Below, piece after piece: positions 45,278 through 54,311 of a stretch of 64,000 bases of DNA (within the stretch, counting starts at the first letter, position 1; the number at the start of each line of letters is the position of its first letter). The notes beneath the pieces were generated by a model that was not told the origin of the DNA, did no database searches, and saw only the letters and a program-made list of their open reading frames with translations. Where the stretch lies: positions 107,053-171,052 of the forward strand of contig NZ_QSIL01000006.1 in assembly GCF_003469185.1 (NCBI RefSeq). The letters are read 5' to 3'. Source of the DNA: Collinsella sp. AM34-10. Lineage in GTDB: Bacteria; Actinomycetota; Coriobacteriia; Coriobacteriales; Coriobacteriaceae. The translations under genes were made by a program, and so were the position numbers.

Positions 45278-45690
45278 AATGCCCCCAAATGCCGGCTTCT
45301 CAACAAATCAAAAAAGCAAGAGAGACAGAGATTAGGTTCCTGCTCCACTGAACCCGCGCTTCCAGTCGAGACACTCCTCCTCGAAGATCTCCCCAGAGTC
45401 CCGTCTCTCGCGCCCCTCACGGAACTGTCCATATCAGTGTAGCCAATCCAAGCACAGCCCCACCGCACGGCCCAGTCGCTTCCGGTCCTGCGTGGCCCCG
45501 TGAAGGCGGAAGGGCGTGGTTGTCGTCATCGCGTTCCTTTCTCCTCGTACCTTTTTGGGCATGCGTCACGGGCCCCCGCGCGGCGCTGAGAGCGAATCGG
45601 CGCAGGCTTGGGGCCAGTTGCGTAGAGGTTGAGGTTCGGGTTTCGCCGGCTTACGCAGCTTGGCGGGCAGAGCGCCCGGGCTCGCTGCGC
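45278..45690. other. 413-bp gap without a supported gene
   Basis: It contains a ribosome-site-like AGGAGAAAGGA and ATG on the minus strand (about 45530) but the frame gives no known protein. GC-rich imperfect hairpins occur around 45650-45690. Confidence 0.4.
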
Positions 45691-45945
45691 CTAGGGCGCG
45701 GCGGGATCCGCGACGCCGGAGGTGTCGATCTCGCCCAGATTGGCGAGCTGCTCGATGAGGGGGAGGCCCATCGGGTCGTCCACCTCGACGCCGCCGAGCA
45801 CGATGGTGCTGTCGCGCGTGTCGATTTGGGTTGTGAACACGGCCGGGTCGAAGCCCGAAGCGATAAAGCCAATGCCCGCGAGGACAACACCCGCGGCAAC
45901 GAGCCCGCCCGCCACGGCGAGGTAGATCTTCTTCGCGCTGGTCAT
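45691..45945 (-). CDS. Small single-pass membrane protein, third gene of the PadR operon
   Basis: The start is ATG 45945, eight bases after AAAGGAG. Product 84 residues: one helix (IYLAVAGGLVAAGVVLAGIG), then a short extracellular tail with DSTIVLGGVEVDDPMGLP. In many Gram-positives the third gene of such PadR-DUF1700 operons is a DUF4097 adhesin-like protein; this looks like a stunted form of it. That is inference. Confidence 0.65.
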   Translation of the reverse strand: MTSAKKIYLAVAGGLVAAGVVLAGIGFIASGFDPAVFTTQIDTRDSTIVLGGVEVDDPMGLPLIEQLANLGEIDTSGVADPAAP

Positions 45946-45960
45946 GGTACTCACTCCTTT

Positions 45961-46584
45961 CTACGCCGCGAGATGCGCGGCAGCGCCGCCCTTCTCGCCC
46001 TTACCCTTCCAGAAGGGCGAGGCGGCCTTCCTCGCCCAGAGCGCCGAGAGGCGCGCAATTTGTTTTGAGGCGGCCCAAGCGCCAGCACCAACGAAGAGCG
46101 CCACGCCGACGAGGCCGAGCCCCACGCCCGCCGAGGCGAGGGCGTACGGGAAGTGGCCGATGGTGACGCCGCTTACGACAAGCAGGAGCTCAACTACGCC
46201 CACGCTCCCGAGTGCCACCGCGACGATCCACACGCAGAGCGCCAGCAGCCAGATGCAGATATAGACCGTGACGGCCACGGCGGCGAAGGCGGCGAGCAGC
46301 GGCACCCACACCGGGGAGCCCACGATGGTCAGCACCCACAGCAGCGTGGTGCTGCGCCGGCGCGTCCTCGCGATCGCGCGCGGCACGGCGGGCAGGTCGT
46401 CGAGCGTGGCCTCCGCCACCTCGCCGGGCGTGCCCATGGCGGCCACGGCCTCCTCCTCGCTCATACCGTCCTCCATGCGGTCGGCGATGGCCTCCGCATA
46501 GAACGCCTTGGTCTCCTCCACCTGCTCGGCCGGCAGGCAGGCGAGCAGCTCGCCCAACCGGCCCAGAAACTCATCGCGCGTCAT
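45961..46584 (-). CDS. DUF1700 family membrane protein
   Basis: A 207-residue protein. N-terminal MTRDEFLGRLGELLACLP and EEAVAAMGTPGEVA are DUF1700 marks (small helical domain before the membrane part). Four helices follow, such as WVPLLAAFAAVAVTVYICIW and ALCVWIVAVALGSVGVVELL. It overlaps the PadR gene by 14 bp, as is usual for this operon. The family helps PadR-regulated envelope stress responses; exact role unknown. Confidence 0.85.
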   Translation of the reverse strand: MTRDEFLGRLGELLACLPAEQVEETKAFYAEAIADRMEDGMSEEEAVAAMGTPGEVAEATLDDLPAVPRAIARTRRRSTTLLWVLTIVGSPVWVPLLAAFAAVAVTVYICIWLLALCVWIVAVALGSVGVVELLLVVSGVTIGHFPYALASAGVGLGLVGVALFVGAGAWAASKQIARLSALWARKAASPFWKGKGEKGGAAAHLAA

Positions 46585-46891
46585 GGTGCGCCCCCTCAAC
46601 ATATGCGTAAATCTCCCGTACGGACGGCCACTCGGCCAGGAACTCCTCGATGCGTGCTCGCCCGTCGTCCGTGATGCGGTAGTACCGGCGCAGCCGCCCG
46701 TTGTGCTCGGCGGAGCGCGCCGTGATGCACCCGGCCTTCTCCAGGCGCTTGAGCAGCGGGTAGAGCGTCGACTCCGTGAGCCCCATGCTCGCCGGTACGT
46801 CCTTCACGATCTGGTAGCCGTAGGACTCCTCGCCGGAGACGGCCGCGAGCACGCAGGCCTCCAGGAAGCCGCGCTTCATCTGTGCCTCCAT
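46571..46891 (-). CDS. PadR family regulator
   Basis: The start is ATG 46891, six bases after AGGAGGT. Product 106 residues. PadR winged helix: KRGFLEACVLAAVSGEESYG, then LTESTLYPLLKRLEKAGCI and RRYYRITDDGRARIEEF. It has no long C-terminal dimer arm (PadR-s2 type). Expected to repress its own operon; a repeated CTATA motif lies directly upstream. Confidence 0.92.
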   Translation of the reverse strand: MEAQMKRGFLEACVLAAVSGEESYGYQIVKDVPASMGLTESTLYPLLKRLEKAGCITARSAEHNGRLRRYYRITDDGRARIEEFLAEWPSVREIYAYVEGAHHDAR

Positions 46892-46910
46892 CCGCACACC
46901 TCCTCTCGTC

Positions 46911-46934
46911 ATATACTATGCTATACACACTATA
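46911..46934. promoter_or_regulatory. Likely PadR operator/promoter
   Basis: ATATACTATG, CTATACACAC and TATAC run together, giving three CTATA/ACTAT motifs in imperfect dyad over the region where the -10 of the PadR operon should be. Confidence 0.5.
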
Positions 46935-47548
46935 CGATGCAAGGTATTAGACGTCAACTCTCATCGCGAAGATTCTCCGGCCCCTGCGCGCTGTGAACGT
47001 GATGTCGCGGGGCGGTTGGCATTATGCATGAAACGTCAAGTAACGCTCTTTTGATCCACTTCCACTCGGCCCCATTCGCCTTGCACAACGCCCCCTTTCA
47101 ACCTTGGGTTCAAGAGAGCCGCTAGGCTGGACGTGCCGGACGGTAAAGTCCTGGACGCCATGGTGGACTTCTCCGATGTCAGGGGGGGTCATAGGTCTAC
47201 GCCGATGGAGGCCCACGTACGCGGCAGGGCTCGCCCGTCACCGCTGGTCGCCGGACGGCCGCCACGCCTCGCTCGCCAACGCACAGGCAACAGCAGCAGT
47301 CCAGCGCTGGCTGGAGACGCCGGAATGCCCAGAAGATGCGTTTCCCATCGCTGCGACAGAGCTTTTTGCAGGGGTGGCAATTTTTCCGAATGCCAAGGTC
47401 AGCTAGGCTTCGACAGCCACCTTGGGAGCATCGCCAATAGACTCTTCCTTTATACGTTCGGCATAATCGTAGGCGATACCCACAAATTCCAGTCCCGAGC
47501 AACAGGAGTACAATTGCTGCATTGTTGCCACCTGATGGGAGATGGAAG
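46935..47548. other. 614-bp gap with possible gene remains
   Basis: No intact gene supported. On the minus strand at 47403-47519 a 38-residue run (QLYSCCSGLEFVGIAYDYAE, then KEESIGDAPKVAVEA and stop) looks like the 3' end of a lost protein-coding gene. The rest shows no known family. Confidence 0.4.
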
Positions 47549-48553
47549 ATGGACTGCGATGGCTACCCGCGCATTCCCATGCCGTTGATGTGCACTGCCT
47601 TTGTGCCGGGGCAGATTGACGCTGCGGTTGCAGGCATTTCCGACCCCGATTCACGCACCATCGCCACGGCAGAAGCGCTGTACTTTCGCGGACAGGCCAC
47701 ACCCGCCGCCGAGACAGCACGCCCCTATCTTGACGCCACCGACCCCGCACTGCGTTATTCCGCATGCCTTATCTGCGGATATGCCAGTCTGTCGCTCAAC
47801 CGTATCGCCGATGCCCGCCGTTGCCTTGCGGGCATCCTCGATGCGCCAACTGACGAGGAATCGCCCGCCGTCCACGCCACGCATATCCTGTTCGCCTCCG
47901 CTGCGAGCGTCCTGCTGCACTTGCCTTCCCCGCATTCCGCCGAAGAGTTTTATCCACTTGCGGCGCATCTGCCCGAAGGCCTGCGCCTGTTCGCCAGCTA
48001 CGTGATGGCGCATGCCCTGTACCTGCGCGGCGAATATGGCCGCAGTCTGGGCATGGCGGAAAACGCCCTGATCATGAAACAGGGAAGTTATCCCATCTCG
48101 GAGCTGTTCCTGCACTTGTCGGCTTCCATGGCCTGCATGAGCCTCAAGGACATCGACACCGCAAAGGCACACTTCGGAGCCGCTTGGGACGTTGCGCGTC
48201 CCGACGGCCTTATCGAACTCATCGGCGAGCACCACGGCCTTTTGCAGGGGCTTATCGAGGCGTGTCTAAAAACGCAATACCCTGACGACTTCGCACGCAT
48301 CATCGAGATTACGTATCGATTCAGCTACGGCTGGCGGCGCATCCACAACCCCGATTCGGGCGAGGACGTGGCCGACGATCTAACGACCACGGAATTCACC
48401 ATGGCCATGCTCGCCTGTCGCGGGTGGACCAACGCCGAAATCGCACGCCATATGGGAGTATCGCCGGGTACCGTCAAAAACCGCCTATCAGGAGTGTATG
48501 CCAAGCTTGGTATCGGAACTCGCGCCGAGCTGGTCGCGCATATGTTGCGTTAG
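47549..48553 (+). CDS. LuxR-type regulator
   Basis: The start is taken at ATG 47549. Product 334 residues. A long N-terminal helical repeat region, TPR-like (PAAETARPYLDATDPALRYS, YLRGEYGRSLGMAENALIMK), is followed by the LuxR helix-turn-helix at the C terminus (LACRGWTNAEIARHMGVSPG, then TVKNRLSGVYAKLGI). No receiver or membrane helices. It lies 157 bp before the giant surface protein on the same strand and is its likely regulator. Confidence 0.82.
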   Translation: MDCDGYPRIPMPLMCTAFVPGQIDAAVAGISDPDSRTIATAEALYFRGQATPAAETARPYLDATDPALRYSACLICGYASLSLNRIADARRCLAGILDAPTDEESPAVHATHILFASAASVLLHLPSPHSAEEFYPLAAHLPEGLRLFASYVMAHALYLRGEYGRSLGMAENALIMKQGSYPISELFLHLSASMACMSLKDIDTAKAHFGAAWDVARPDGLIELIGEHHGLLQGLIEACLKTQYPDDFARIIEITYRFSYGWRRIHNPDSGEDVADDLTTTEFTMAMLACRGWTNAEIARHMGVSPGTVKNRLSGVYAKLGIGTRAELVAHMLR

Positions 48554-48710
48554 CGGCCAGACTACCTGGCATATCGAAAGCGTCCCGGGGGCCCGACGCT
48601 TTCGCGCGCTCAAATTGGACATTTTGGCCATCGAACGGCACTACCGCCACGTGGCGCCTTCTCGCAAAATTGGATTATTTCCACCGATACCTGCGGGATG
48701 GGAGCCAAAG

Positions 48711-51700
48711 ATGCTTGATCGCCGTTCGTTACTTGTTGCCGGAGCGTCCTCGCTGGCGAGCGTTATGTTGCCGCGCGTGCCGGGAAGCGCAAACGCCTTC
48801 ATATTGCCGTTCGCGCCCACCGAAGCCCATGCCGACGAAAAAGACCCCTTCAGGGTGCTCGTTCTCTCGCGCACCATGTTTGGTGTGGTCGTGGTCGACG
48901 TTGCCAACAAGAATACGCCCATCACGGGTGCCCAGGTCACGCTCACATCGCGCTATGCCGCAGGCAAGCAACTCGCCGCCACGACCGATGACGAAGGCAC
49001 GGCCATCTTTGAGGTCGCGCCGCTTTCGGAAGGCTACGTGGACGAGGCAACGCTTCTCGACGCGTACGACTTTAACGGCGGCATCTCCATTAGCATGGCA
49101 GGCTACCGCGATGTCGAGATTCCCCTCGCGCGTATCCAGGGCGGCACCGCCATAACCGCTCCAACGCGTCCGCTTTCCGACGGCGAGCCGTACTTTCGCC
49201 AGCTCACATTCGACGATTGGGACATCCAGTACGCCGACGCTACATTCATGGCACTGCCGAAGGACGACACGGCAAACGAGCAGCCCGACACGCACGCCTT
49301 TACCGTGCAGGCACATCTGCCACAGGGTGGACAGGCAACGCTGCACATCAACAAGGTAATGCCCGCCACGAGTAGCTCACCCGAAACCGTCACGCAGATT
49401 GGCCAAGTCAAGGCCAGCGCATCGGGCACGAATAATCTGGCGACGTTCACGCTCGAAGACAAGTTCCTCGATGCAGCGTCAAACCTTCTGGAAGAAGGGT
49501 GCAAGCTGCGCTTTGTCCTCGACTACCAGGGCAAAACCTACACGCTCTCATCCCCTATGGCCGTTGTTACCGCGCCGGCGGCAAAGGCGGAATCCGGATC
49601 GACCACTATCGTCCCCACTACCATGGACCAAGAGATCACTCCGTTTGATTTCCCGGCGGCGTTTCCCGGCATCGGCGGCAATAAGTTCACGTGCTGGATG
49701 CCCTCGTTCCCCATTTTGTTCGATTTCTCGTTTGCCGGATACGTGCTGTTTGGCGGAGGATACAAGCCGGTCGGCTACATGAACGATTCGGGCAATCCGG
49801 ATCCGGAGTACTGGAAGAAGTCACCGCGCGAGTCGGGCACCAAGCAAGCAAACCGCTACCTCGACGAGATGGAGGGGAAGTGGAATCAGTACAAAAGCAT
49901 GAGTGCCGGTTCGGGCACCGATCCAAGAAACACCAAGCTCCTTCGCCACCATTGCACGCTGCTGTTCACGATGGATATCGCCACACAGCTGTACGGCTCG
50001 CTCGCCTACGATTGGGTGGGCAAAACCTGGGGTAACAACAACGACCCCGCATACGGCAATATTAAGGCCCTCTTCCAGGTAAGAACCGACCTCAATTGGA
50101 CCGAGCAGTTTACCCTAGGACCGGTGCCGTTTTTCTTAAACGTCAACCCCTGGGTGCTGGCAAAACTGGCGCTCGCCGTGGGCGCCCACACGCACGGCAG
50201 CGGCGCGGCGTTTTTCAAGAACATTTCGCTCGACTATTCCAATACGTCGGGATCGTTCACCATCCAGATCGGGCTTGCCGTCACCTTTGGCGCCGGCGTT
50301 GCAGGCGTCGCCTCGTCTGCCGTGCGCGGCGCCGCATCCCTCACGCTGTTCATTGGGTACGAGAAGGCAGATGGGCACCAGCTTCCGCGACTGCGCGTAG
50401 GTGCAGACGTCGATGTCGATGTGATACTCCAGTTTGTAATGTTCAAGTGGACCACCAAGGCTTGGTCGGGGTCGTGGCCCACACTCCTCGATTCGTGGAA
50501 TATGTCGGTGAACAATGGCAACCAGTATGTGCTCCAGCGCTCTGAGCTCGCATTGGGTGGAGATACGCCTTACACGCTGGATGCCCGCTTCGGCACGCCC
50601 GGCAACATCGAGGCGGGCGGCGTGCCGCAATTTATCGCATCGGCCACCATCGTCACCAACGCCGAGCTGCTCGCACGCGCCGAGGTTAAGGCCACTGCCG
50701 TAAACGCCGCGCCTGTCGTGCGCGATTGGGATCAAGCGGTCACGTGCATTGAGCTCGAGGCGGATGCAGAAAGCGACGACGCGGGACAGATCGAGCATTT
50801 CGTCCATGCACTGATAGGGAACGACGAAAACGCCGCGCCGATGTACGAGTACACCTATATCGAGCAGGCGACGAACGCTGTTGCGGACCCCAACGCCAAT
50901 TCTGCTGGTGTATCGGAGGACGAGCGTGGCGGCATCAAGCCCTCGAGCGACAACGTGCTGTTTTCCGGCGTGCTCAGCGAAGCTCACATGAAGCTGGCAA
51001 TGATCGCCGGCGTAGAATGCCTGTTCCGTATCGCCTCGGTGCGCTACGGCGACAATGGCCGCTCGCGCCTGGTGGTGCACACAAAGGCAAACGGCACGTG
51101 GTCTGCCCCCATGCCCGTGGACTTCCCCCTTGGCTTTGGCGAGGGCGACGTGGAGCGCGACGGCATATTCGATTACGACTTCGACGTAGTGGAATATACG
51201 GACGGAAGAGAAAACCAGGACGCTTACGTGCTGCTGGTCTCGGGCGAGCGCCCCGACGGCGACAACACCCTTTTCGATACGGCAAGCACAGCCGGCATAC
51301 TGTCCGTTGTGCGCCTGCGCATAAGCAACGACGGAGTTCGCGTGATGTCGCACACGTCGTGGCGCAGCATCTCGCGCGGCCGCCTTCAGGAGGATGGCCA
51401 CCATTGTCTGCAGTGTCCACGCATCACGGTGGGCAAGACGCTGGTCGACGGGCGCCTGTCGGGCGCTTACCTCCACCGCCGCGGAACCACCGCAGAAAAG
51501 GCACTGGGCAATGAGGCAGAGGTTGCGCTGGAGTGCTTCACCCTGTGGTCGGATGATTTGGGCGACAGCCTCACGTTCCGTCAGGTCCTCCGCTTTCCGC
51601 AAGCGCCATCGAGCATCGAGCTGGGCGTACCCGAGAATATCAACGGCAAAATGGTGGTGCCCGTTGCATACGAAACTGCAAACGGTTGTGGCTGCGCATC

Positions 51701-53078
51701 GTATGCCGTGATCGGCCAGTCCATCGCGGGTTGGGGCGTTATGCCACCAGATGCCACAGTACCCCACGCGGTGCCGTGGCCACAACATTCGGGCTTTTTG
51801 GCAACCGTCAACGAGCAACTGCAGCATATTACTTGGACGCGAGGAGCATCGGCATTTGCAACGCAGCCCGTGGGTGCCGCAGGCTGTGGCCCGGCATCGT
51901 TTAGCGTAAGCGACAACGGCAGGTGCGCGCTCTATGTAGAGAACACCGATGGCAAGGTGGGACAAACCTACGACGAAGAAGGCAACCCGGTGGCAGTGAT
52001 GGGCAAGCACTTCCGCATCTTCGCCAGCACCTTGGCAGGCGATCTGTTCACGGAGCCGTTCGTGATGTGCGAGCTGAACCATCCCGTCGATCAGATAACG
52101 ACATTTTTGACGTCGGGGGGCATGCTCTCCGCGCTCGCCACGCACATTGTGAGCGCGGAGAAGAGCGAGGCAGAGCTGCACGGCATCGAAGTGCCCTTGG
52201 TGGCGTGTGCCACTCCGACGGGCGCGGTCGCTACCTCGGGCGCGGTGGTGCCCGGAGCAGCAGGCGAATCCTTCATGGTCACGGTGCGAAACGACGGCAA
52301 CACCTTGCTGACCGCCGGCACGATCGATCTGTACCGAGAGGGCTCCAGCCAGCCGTTCTCCAGCGCATCCATCGGGTTCGGCGCGAACGCACGCATGGCT
52401 TCGATCTTTGATCCAGAGCTTGCCGAGGACGCTTCGGACAACGATATGGCACGCGTGAAATACGCGCTCGAGACGCTGGGCGCGCGTTTTGCAACGCACC
52501 CGCTGGTAGCCGACAACGGCAACGCCGTGCTGGCACCGGGTTGCACGGCACAGTTCCGCATGAGCTTCGCCATCCCCGAGAGTTGGGGCGACGAAGTGGG
52601 CAAACGCGTCACGCTGTATGCGAAGGCGCGTGACCTGGTAGCGCTCGATCCCGTAACGCTTGAGGAAATTCGACCGGGCGCAAACTCGGCGCTGGGTGCC
52701 GTACTGCATGAGCTTCATGTGCCTGACGCGGCATGCGAGCGCTCAGAAGTTCAGGTCGGCATATGCGACAGCGCGGATACGACAGGACTTCACGACGCCC
52801 CGATGACGGCGGACGGCGATGGTGGCTCGAGTGGCGGCGGTACTGACAAGGGCGGCGGCTCCGGCGGAAGCAGCTCCGGCAGTGGCAAGGACCACGGCAA
52901 TAGCAAGCGCTCCGGAAAAGCGGGCGCGCTTGCGGGCACGGGCGATGTCAACGCTCCCCTTACGGCAGCCGCTGCAGCACTCGCCGCGGCAGGCGCCGGC
53001 CTCGTCGCCTACAGCGCCCGCCGCACGGCGCTCGAAAAAGACACCGCCAAGGAGGTCAATTCGGATAGGCCTCGCTAG
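48711..53078 (+). CDS. Giant Tat-exported, sortase-anchored surface protein
   Basis: The start is ATG 48711, six bases after GGGAG; upstream frame has no site. Product 1455 residues. The N terminus MLDRRSLLVAGASSLASVML has twin Arg in a Tat-like motif and ends PGSANA. An Ig/carboxypeptidase-like beta domain follows (FGVVVVDVANKNTPITGAQV, about 50-150). The central 900 residues are beta-rich with no known catalytic motif. The end has a Gly/Ser-rich spacer, LAGTGD (sortase-like), a helix (APLTAAAAALAAAGAGLVAY) and SARR. It is likely fixed to the wall, with adhesin or host-interaction role inferred only. Confidence 0.8.
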   Translation: MLDRRSLLVAGASSLASVMLPRVPGSANAFILPFAPTEAHADEKDPFRVLVLSRTMFGVVVVDVANKNTPITGAQVTLTSRYAAGKQLAATTDDEGTAIFEVAPLSEGYVDEATLLDAYDFNGGISISMAGYRDVEIPLARIQGGTAITAPTRPLSDGEPYFRQLTFDDWDIQYADATFMALPKDDTANEQPDTHAFTVQAHLPQGGQATLHINKVMPATSSSPETVTQIGQVKASASGTNNLATFTLEDKFLDAASNLLEEGCKLRFVLDYQGKTYTLSSPMAVVTAPAAKAESGSTTIVPTTMDQEITPFDFPAAFPGIGGNKFTCWMPSFPILFDFSFAGYVLFGGGYKPVGYMNDSGNPDPEYWKKSPRESGTKQANRYLDEMEGKWNQYKSMSAGSGTDPRNTKLLRHHCTLLFTMDIATQLYGSLAYDWVGKTWGNNNDPAYGNIKALFQVRTDLNWTEQFTLGPVPFFLNVNPWVLAKLALAVGAHTHGSGAAFFKNISLDYSNTSGSFTIQIGLAVTFGAGVAGVASSAVRGAASLTLFIGYEKADGHQLPRLRVGADVDVDVILQFVMFKWTTKAWSGSWPTLLDSWNMSVNNGNQYVLQRSELALGGDTPYTLDARFGTPGNIEAGGVPQFIASATIVTNAELLARAEVKATAVNAAPVVRDWDQAVTCIELEADAESDDAGQIEHFVHALIGNDENAAPMYEYTYIEQATNAVADPNANSAGVSEDERGGIKPSSDNVLFSGVLSEAHMKLAMIAGVECLFRIASVRYGDNGRSRLVVHTKANGTWSAPMPVDFPLGFGEGDVERDGIFDYDFDVVEYTDGRENQDAYVLLVSGERPDGDNTLFDTASTAGILSVVRLRISNDGVRVMSHTSWRSISRGRLQEDGHHCLQCPRITVGKTLVDGRLSGAYLHRRGTTAEKALGNEAEVALECFTLWSDDLGDSLTFRQVLRFPQAPSSIELGVPENINGKMVVPVAYETANGCGCASYAVIGQSIAGWGVMPPDATVPHAVPWPQHSGFLATVNEQLQHITWTRGASAFATQPVGAAGCGPASFSVSDNGRCALYVENTDGKVGQTYDEEGNPVAVMGKHFRIFASTLAGDLFTEPFVMCELNHPVDQITTFLTSGGMLSALATHIVSAEKSEAELHGIEVPLVACATPTGAVATSGAVVPGAAGESFMVTVRNDGNTLLTAGTIDLYREGSSQPFSSASIGFGANARMASIFDPELAEDASDNDMARVKYALETLGARFATHPLVADNGNAVLAPGCTAQFRMSFAIPESWGDEVGKRVTLYAKARDLVALDPVTLEEIRPGANSALGAVLHELHVPDAACERSEVQVGICDSADTTGLHDAPMTADGDGGSSGGGTDKGGGSGGSSSGSGKDHGNSKRSGKAGALAGTGDVNAPLTAAAAALAAAGAGLVAYSARRTALEKDTAKEVNSDRPR

Positions 53079-53125
53079 CTCCTAGTTACTTTTGTGAGAG
53101 ACGCCGACTCGGCTCATCGAACATC

Positions 53126-53163
53126 AAATGGGCTGGTTCTGGATACCCAGAGCCAGCCCATTT
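53126..53163. terminator. Bidirectional terminator
   Basis: AAATGGGCTGGTTCT pairs with AGAGCCAGCCCATTT (one G-U), loop GGATACCC. It separates the converging surface-protein and membrane-protein genes. Confidence 0.85.
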
Positions 53164-53167
53164 CGCA

Positions 53168-53752
53168 TTAGATATCGTCAGTGGAGTCGAATTCTGCCTC
53201 GAGCTTGGCACGGCGTCTTTTCGCCGTGAAAAACGTTGCGCACAGGCCAGCAAACGTGGCCGCGAAAATCGTCGCACCGCAGAACACGCCCGTGGCCAGG
53301 TTCGCCAACCAAAAGACGCTTTCGAGTGGTACGATCTGCGCCTCAGCAATACAGCGCATTGCGGCAATAACAAGCGCGAACGCGGCGCCGCTAAGACCGC
53401 TGAGAAGCAGGAAATATCCAACAGGAAGATGCTCGGTTTGCCCAAAACGATTGGTGTCGACATAGCCCTTCCGCGTTTGCAGTCCTGCGCAAATCAACAT
53501 CACGAGAACGAGCCACAAATACATGGCTACCTCGAACGGCGTTGCAAAGCCATGCGGCATTTCACTGGCGTCGCTGTGAACCCACGCGACCTGTCGAGCT
53601 ATAAACTGGTAGAAAAAGATCATCAACATGCCAAACGAAAGCAGTACGAAACCAATCTTGTAGATCTTTGCGCTTTCCGCCTCCAGGCGCTCATCCTTTG
53701 GGCCGGCATATTCACGCCACTTTTGCACGATTTTCAGATCTTCATATTTCAT
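53168..53752 (-). CDS. Four-helix membrane protein (DUF6773-like) paired with an XRE regulator
   Basis: A 194-residue protein. Polar start (YEDLKIVQKWREYAGPKDER), then helices KIGFVLLSFGMLMIFFYQFI, FEVAMYLWLVLVMLICAGLQ, VGYFLLLSGLSGAAFALVIA and LATGVFCGATIFAATFAGLC. A charged tail follows. Such proteins always accompany a small XRE regulator, here 9 bp upstream, in one operon. Unknown function; the DUF6773 label is tentative. Confidence 0.75.
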   Translation of the reverse strand: MKYEDLKIVQKWREYAGPKDERLEAESAKIYKIGFVLLSFGMLMIFFYQFIARQVAWVHSDASEMPHGFATPFEVAMYLWLVLVMLICAGLQTRKGYVDTNRFGQTEHLPVGYFLLLSGLSGAAFALVIAAMRCIAEAQIVPLESVFWLANLATGVFCGATIFAATFAGLCATFFTAKRRRAKLEAEFDSTDDI

Positions 53753-53761
53753 AGCGAACTC

Positions 53762-53992
53762 CTAAAGAGTATTAGGGTCGGCGTCGGTTTCGTCTTCCCA
53801 AAACAAGTCGTTCAACGTAACGCGCAGCACCTTACAGATTGCCACGCACAAATTGAGCGTGGGGTTGTAGCCGCCCGCCTCGATAAGACCGATAGTCTGG
53901 CGCGTAACGCCCACGGCCTCGGCCAAGTCGGCTTGCGAAAGGCCAGCCGCCGCGCGCGCCGCCTTCATGCGAAGGTTTTTTTTACCCGGCAT
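53762..53992 (-). CDS. Small XRE family regulator
   Basis: The start is ATG 53992, after AAAGGGG. Product 76 residues, nearly all helix-turn-helix (RAAAGLSQADLAEAVGVTRQ, then TIGLIEAGGYNPTL), with the end KVLRVTLNDLFWEDE typical of the YozG/XRE type paired with membrane proteins. TGACAGAAATATA half-sites lie just upstream. Confidence 0.88.
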   Translation of the reverse strand: MPGKKNLRMKAARAAAGLSQADLAEAVGVTRQTIGLIEAGGYNPTLNLCVAICKVLRVTLNDLFWEDETDADPNTL

Positions 53993-54012
53993 GGAGCCCC
54001 TTTCGTAAATGT

Positions 54013-54081
54013 GGACAGATATCCGTTGCAACATGACAGAAATATATTGCATCCATCAGAAGATGTCAACTATATCTGTCA
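54013..54081. promoter_or_regulatory. Candidate XRE binding cluster
   Basis: GGACAGATATC (54013), TGACAGAAATATA (54034-54046) and the inverse TATATCTGTCA (54071-54081). The last two are facing half-sites. They precede the XRE gene, suggesting autoregulation. Confidence 0.55.
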
Positions 54082-54142
54082 TTATGAAAATCATGTTCGT
54101 CATCGCCATGCGGACACAACAACTTCGATTCACTATTCAAAC

Positions 54143-54179
54143 TTACTCGGACAAAACCGACTCGGTTTTGTCCGAGTAA
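54143..54179. repeat. 37-bp perfect palindrome in the topoisomerase leader
   Basis: TTACTCGGACAAAACCGA and its exact inverse are separated by one base. It lies 133 bp before the topoisomerase B start, in the divergent region, and does not resemble the other palindromes of the window. It could attenuate transcription or be an insertion relic. Confidence 0.75.
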
Positions 54180-54311
54180 ACGAATCTCCATCGAATTCCG
54201 AACGATTGTTCGATGGATTTCGTGTTGGGTGGAATCGTCTGTGGGCTGGGCTATGCTACCTTGACTATCTATATGACTAAAACGCAGCAAAGGAGCATCG
54301 AGAGAGCGAGT

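Larger units (their letters stand above)
53993..54311. other. 319-bp divergent gap
   Basis: It contains the XRE half-sites (54013-54081), a long palindrome (54143-54179) and the topoisomerase leader. No gene supported. Confidence 0.5.

Noticed and set aside
45434-45530. Second CXXC micro-gene
   Set aside because: A shared GGCTGTGCTTGGA with the real one at 41519 is only 13 bases, the second Cys is missing and the frame from the ATG does not lead into it.
50136-52718. 860-residue open frame opposite the giant surface protein
   Set aside because: It is Cys/His/Arg-rich and lacks a ribosome site. It is the usual antisense shadow of a GC-rich gene.
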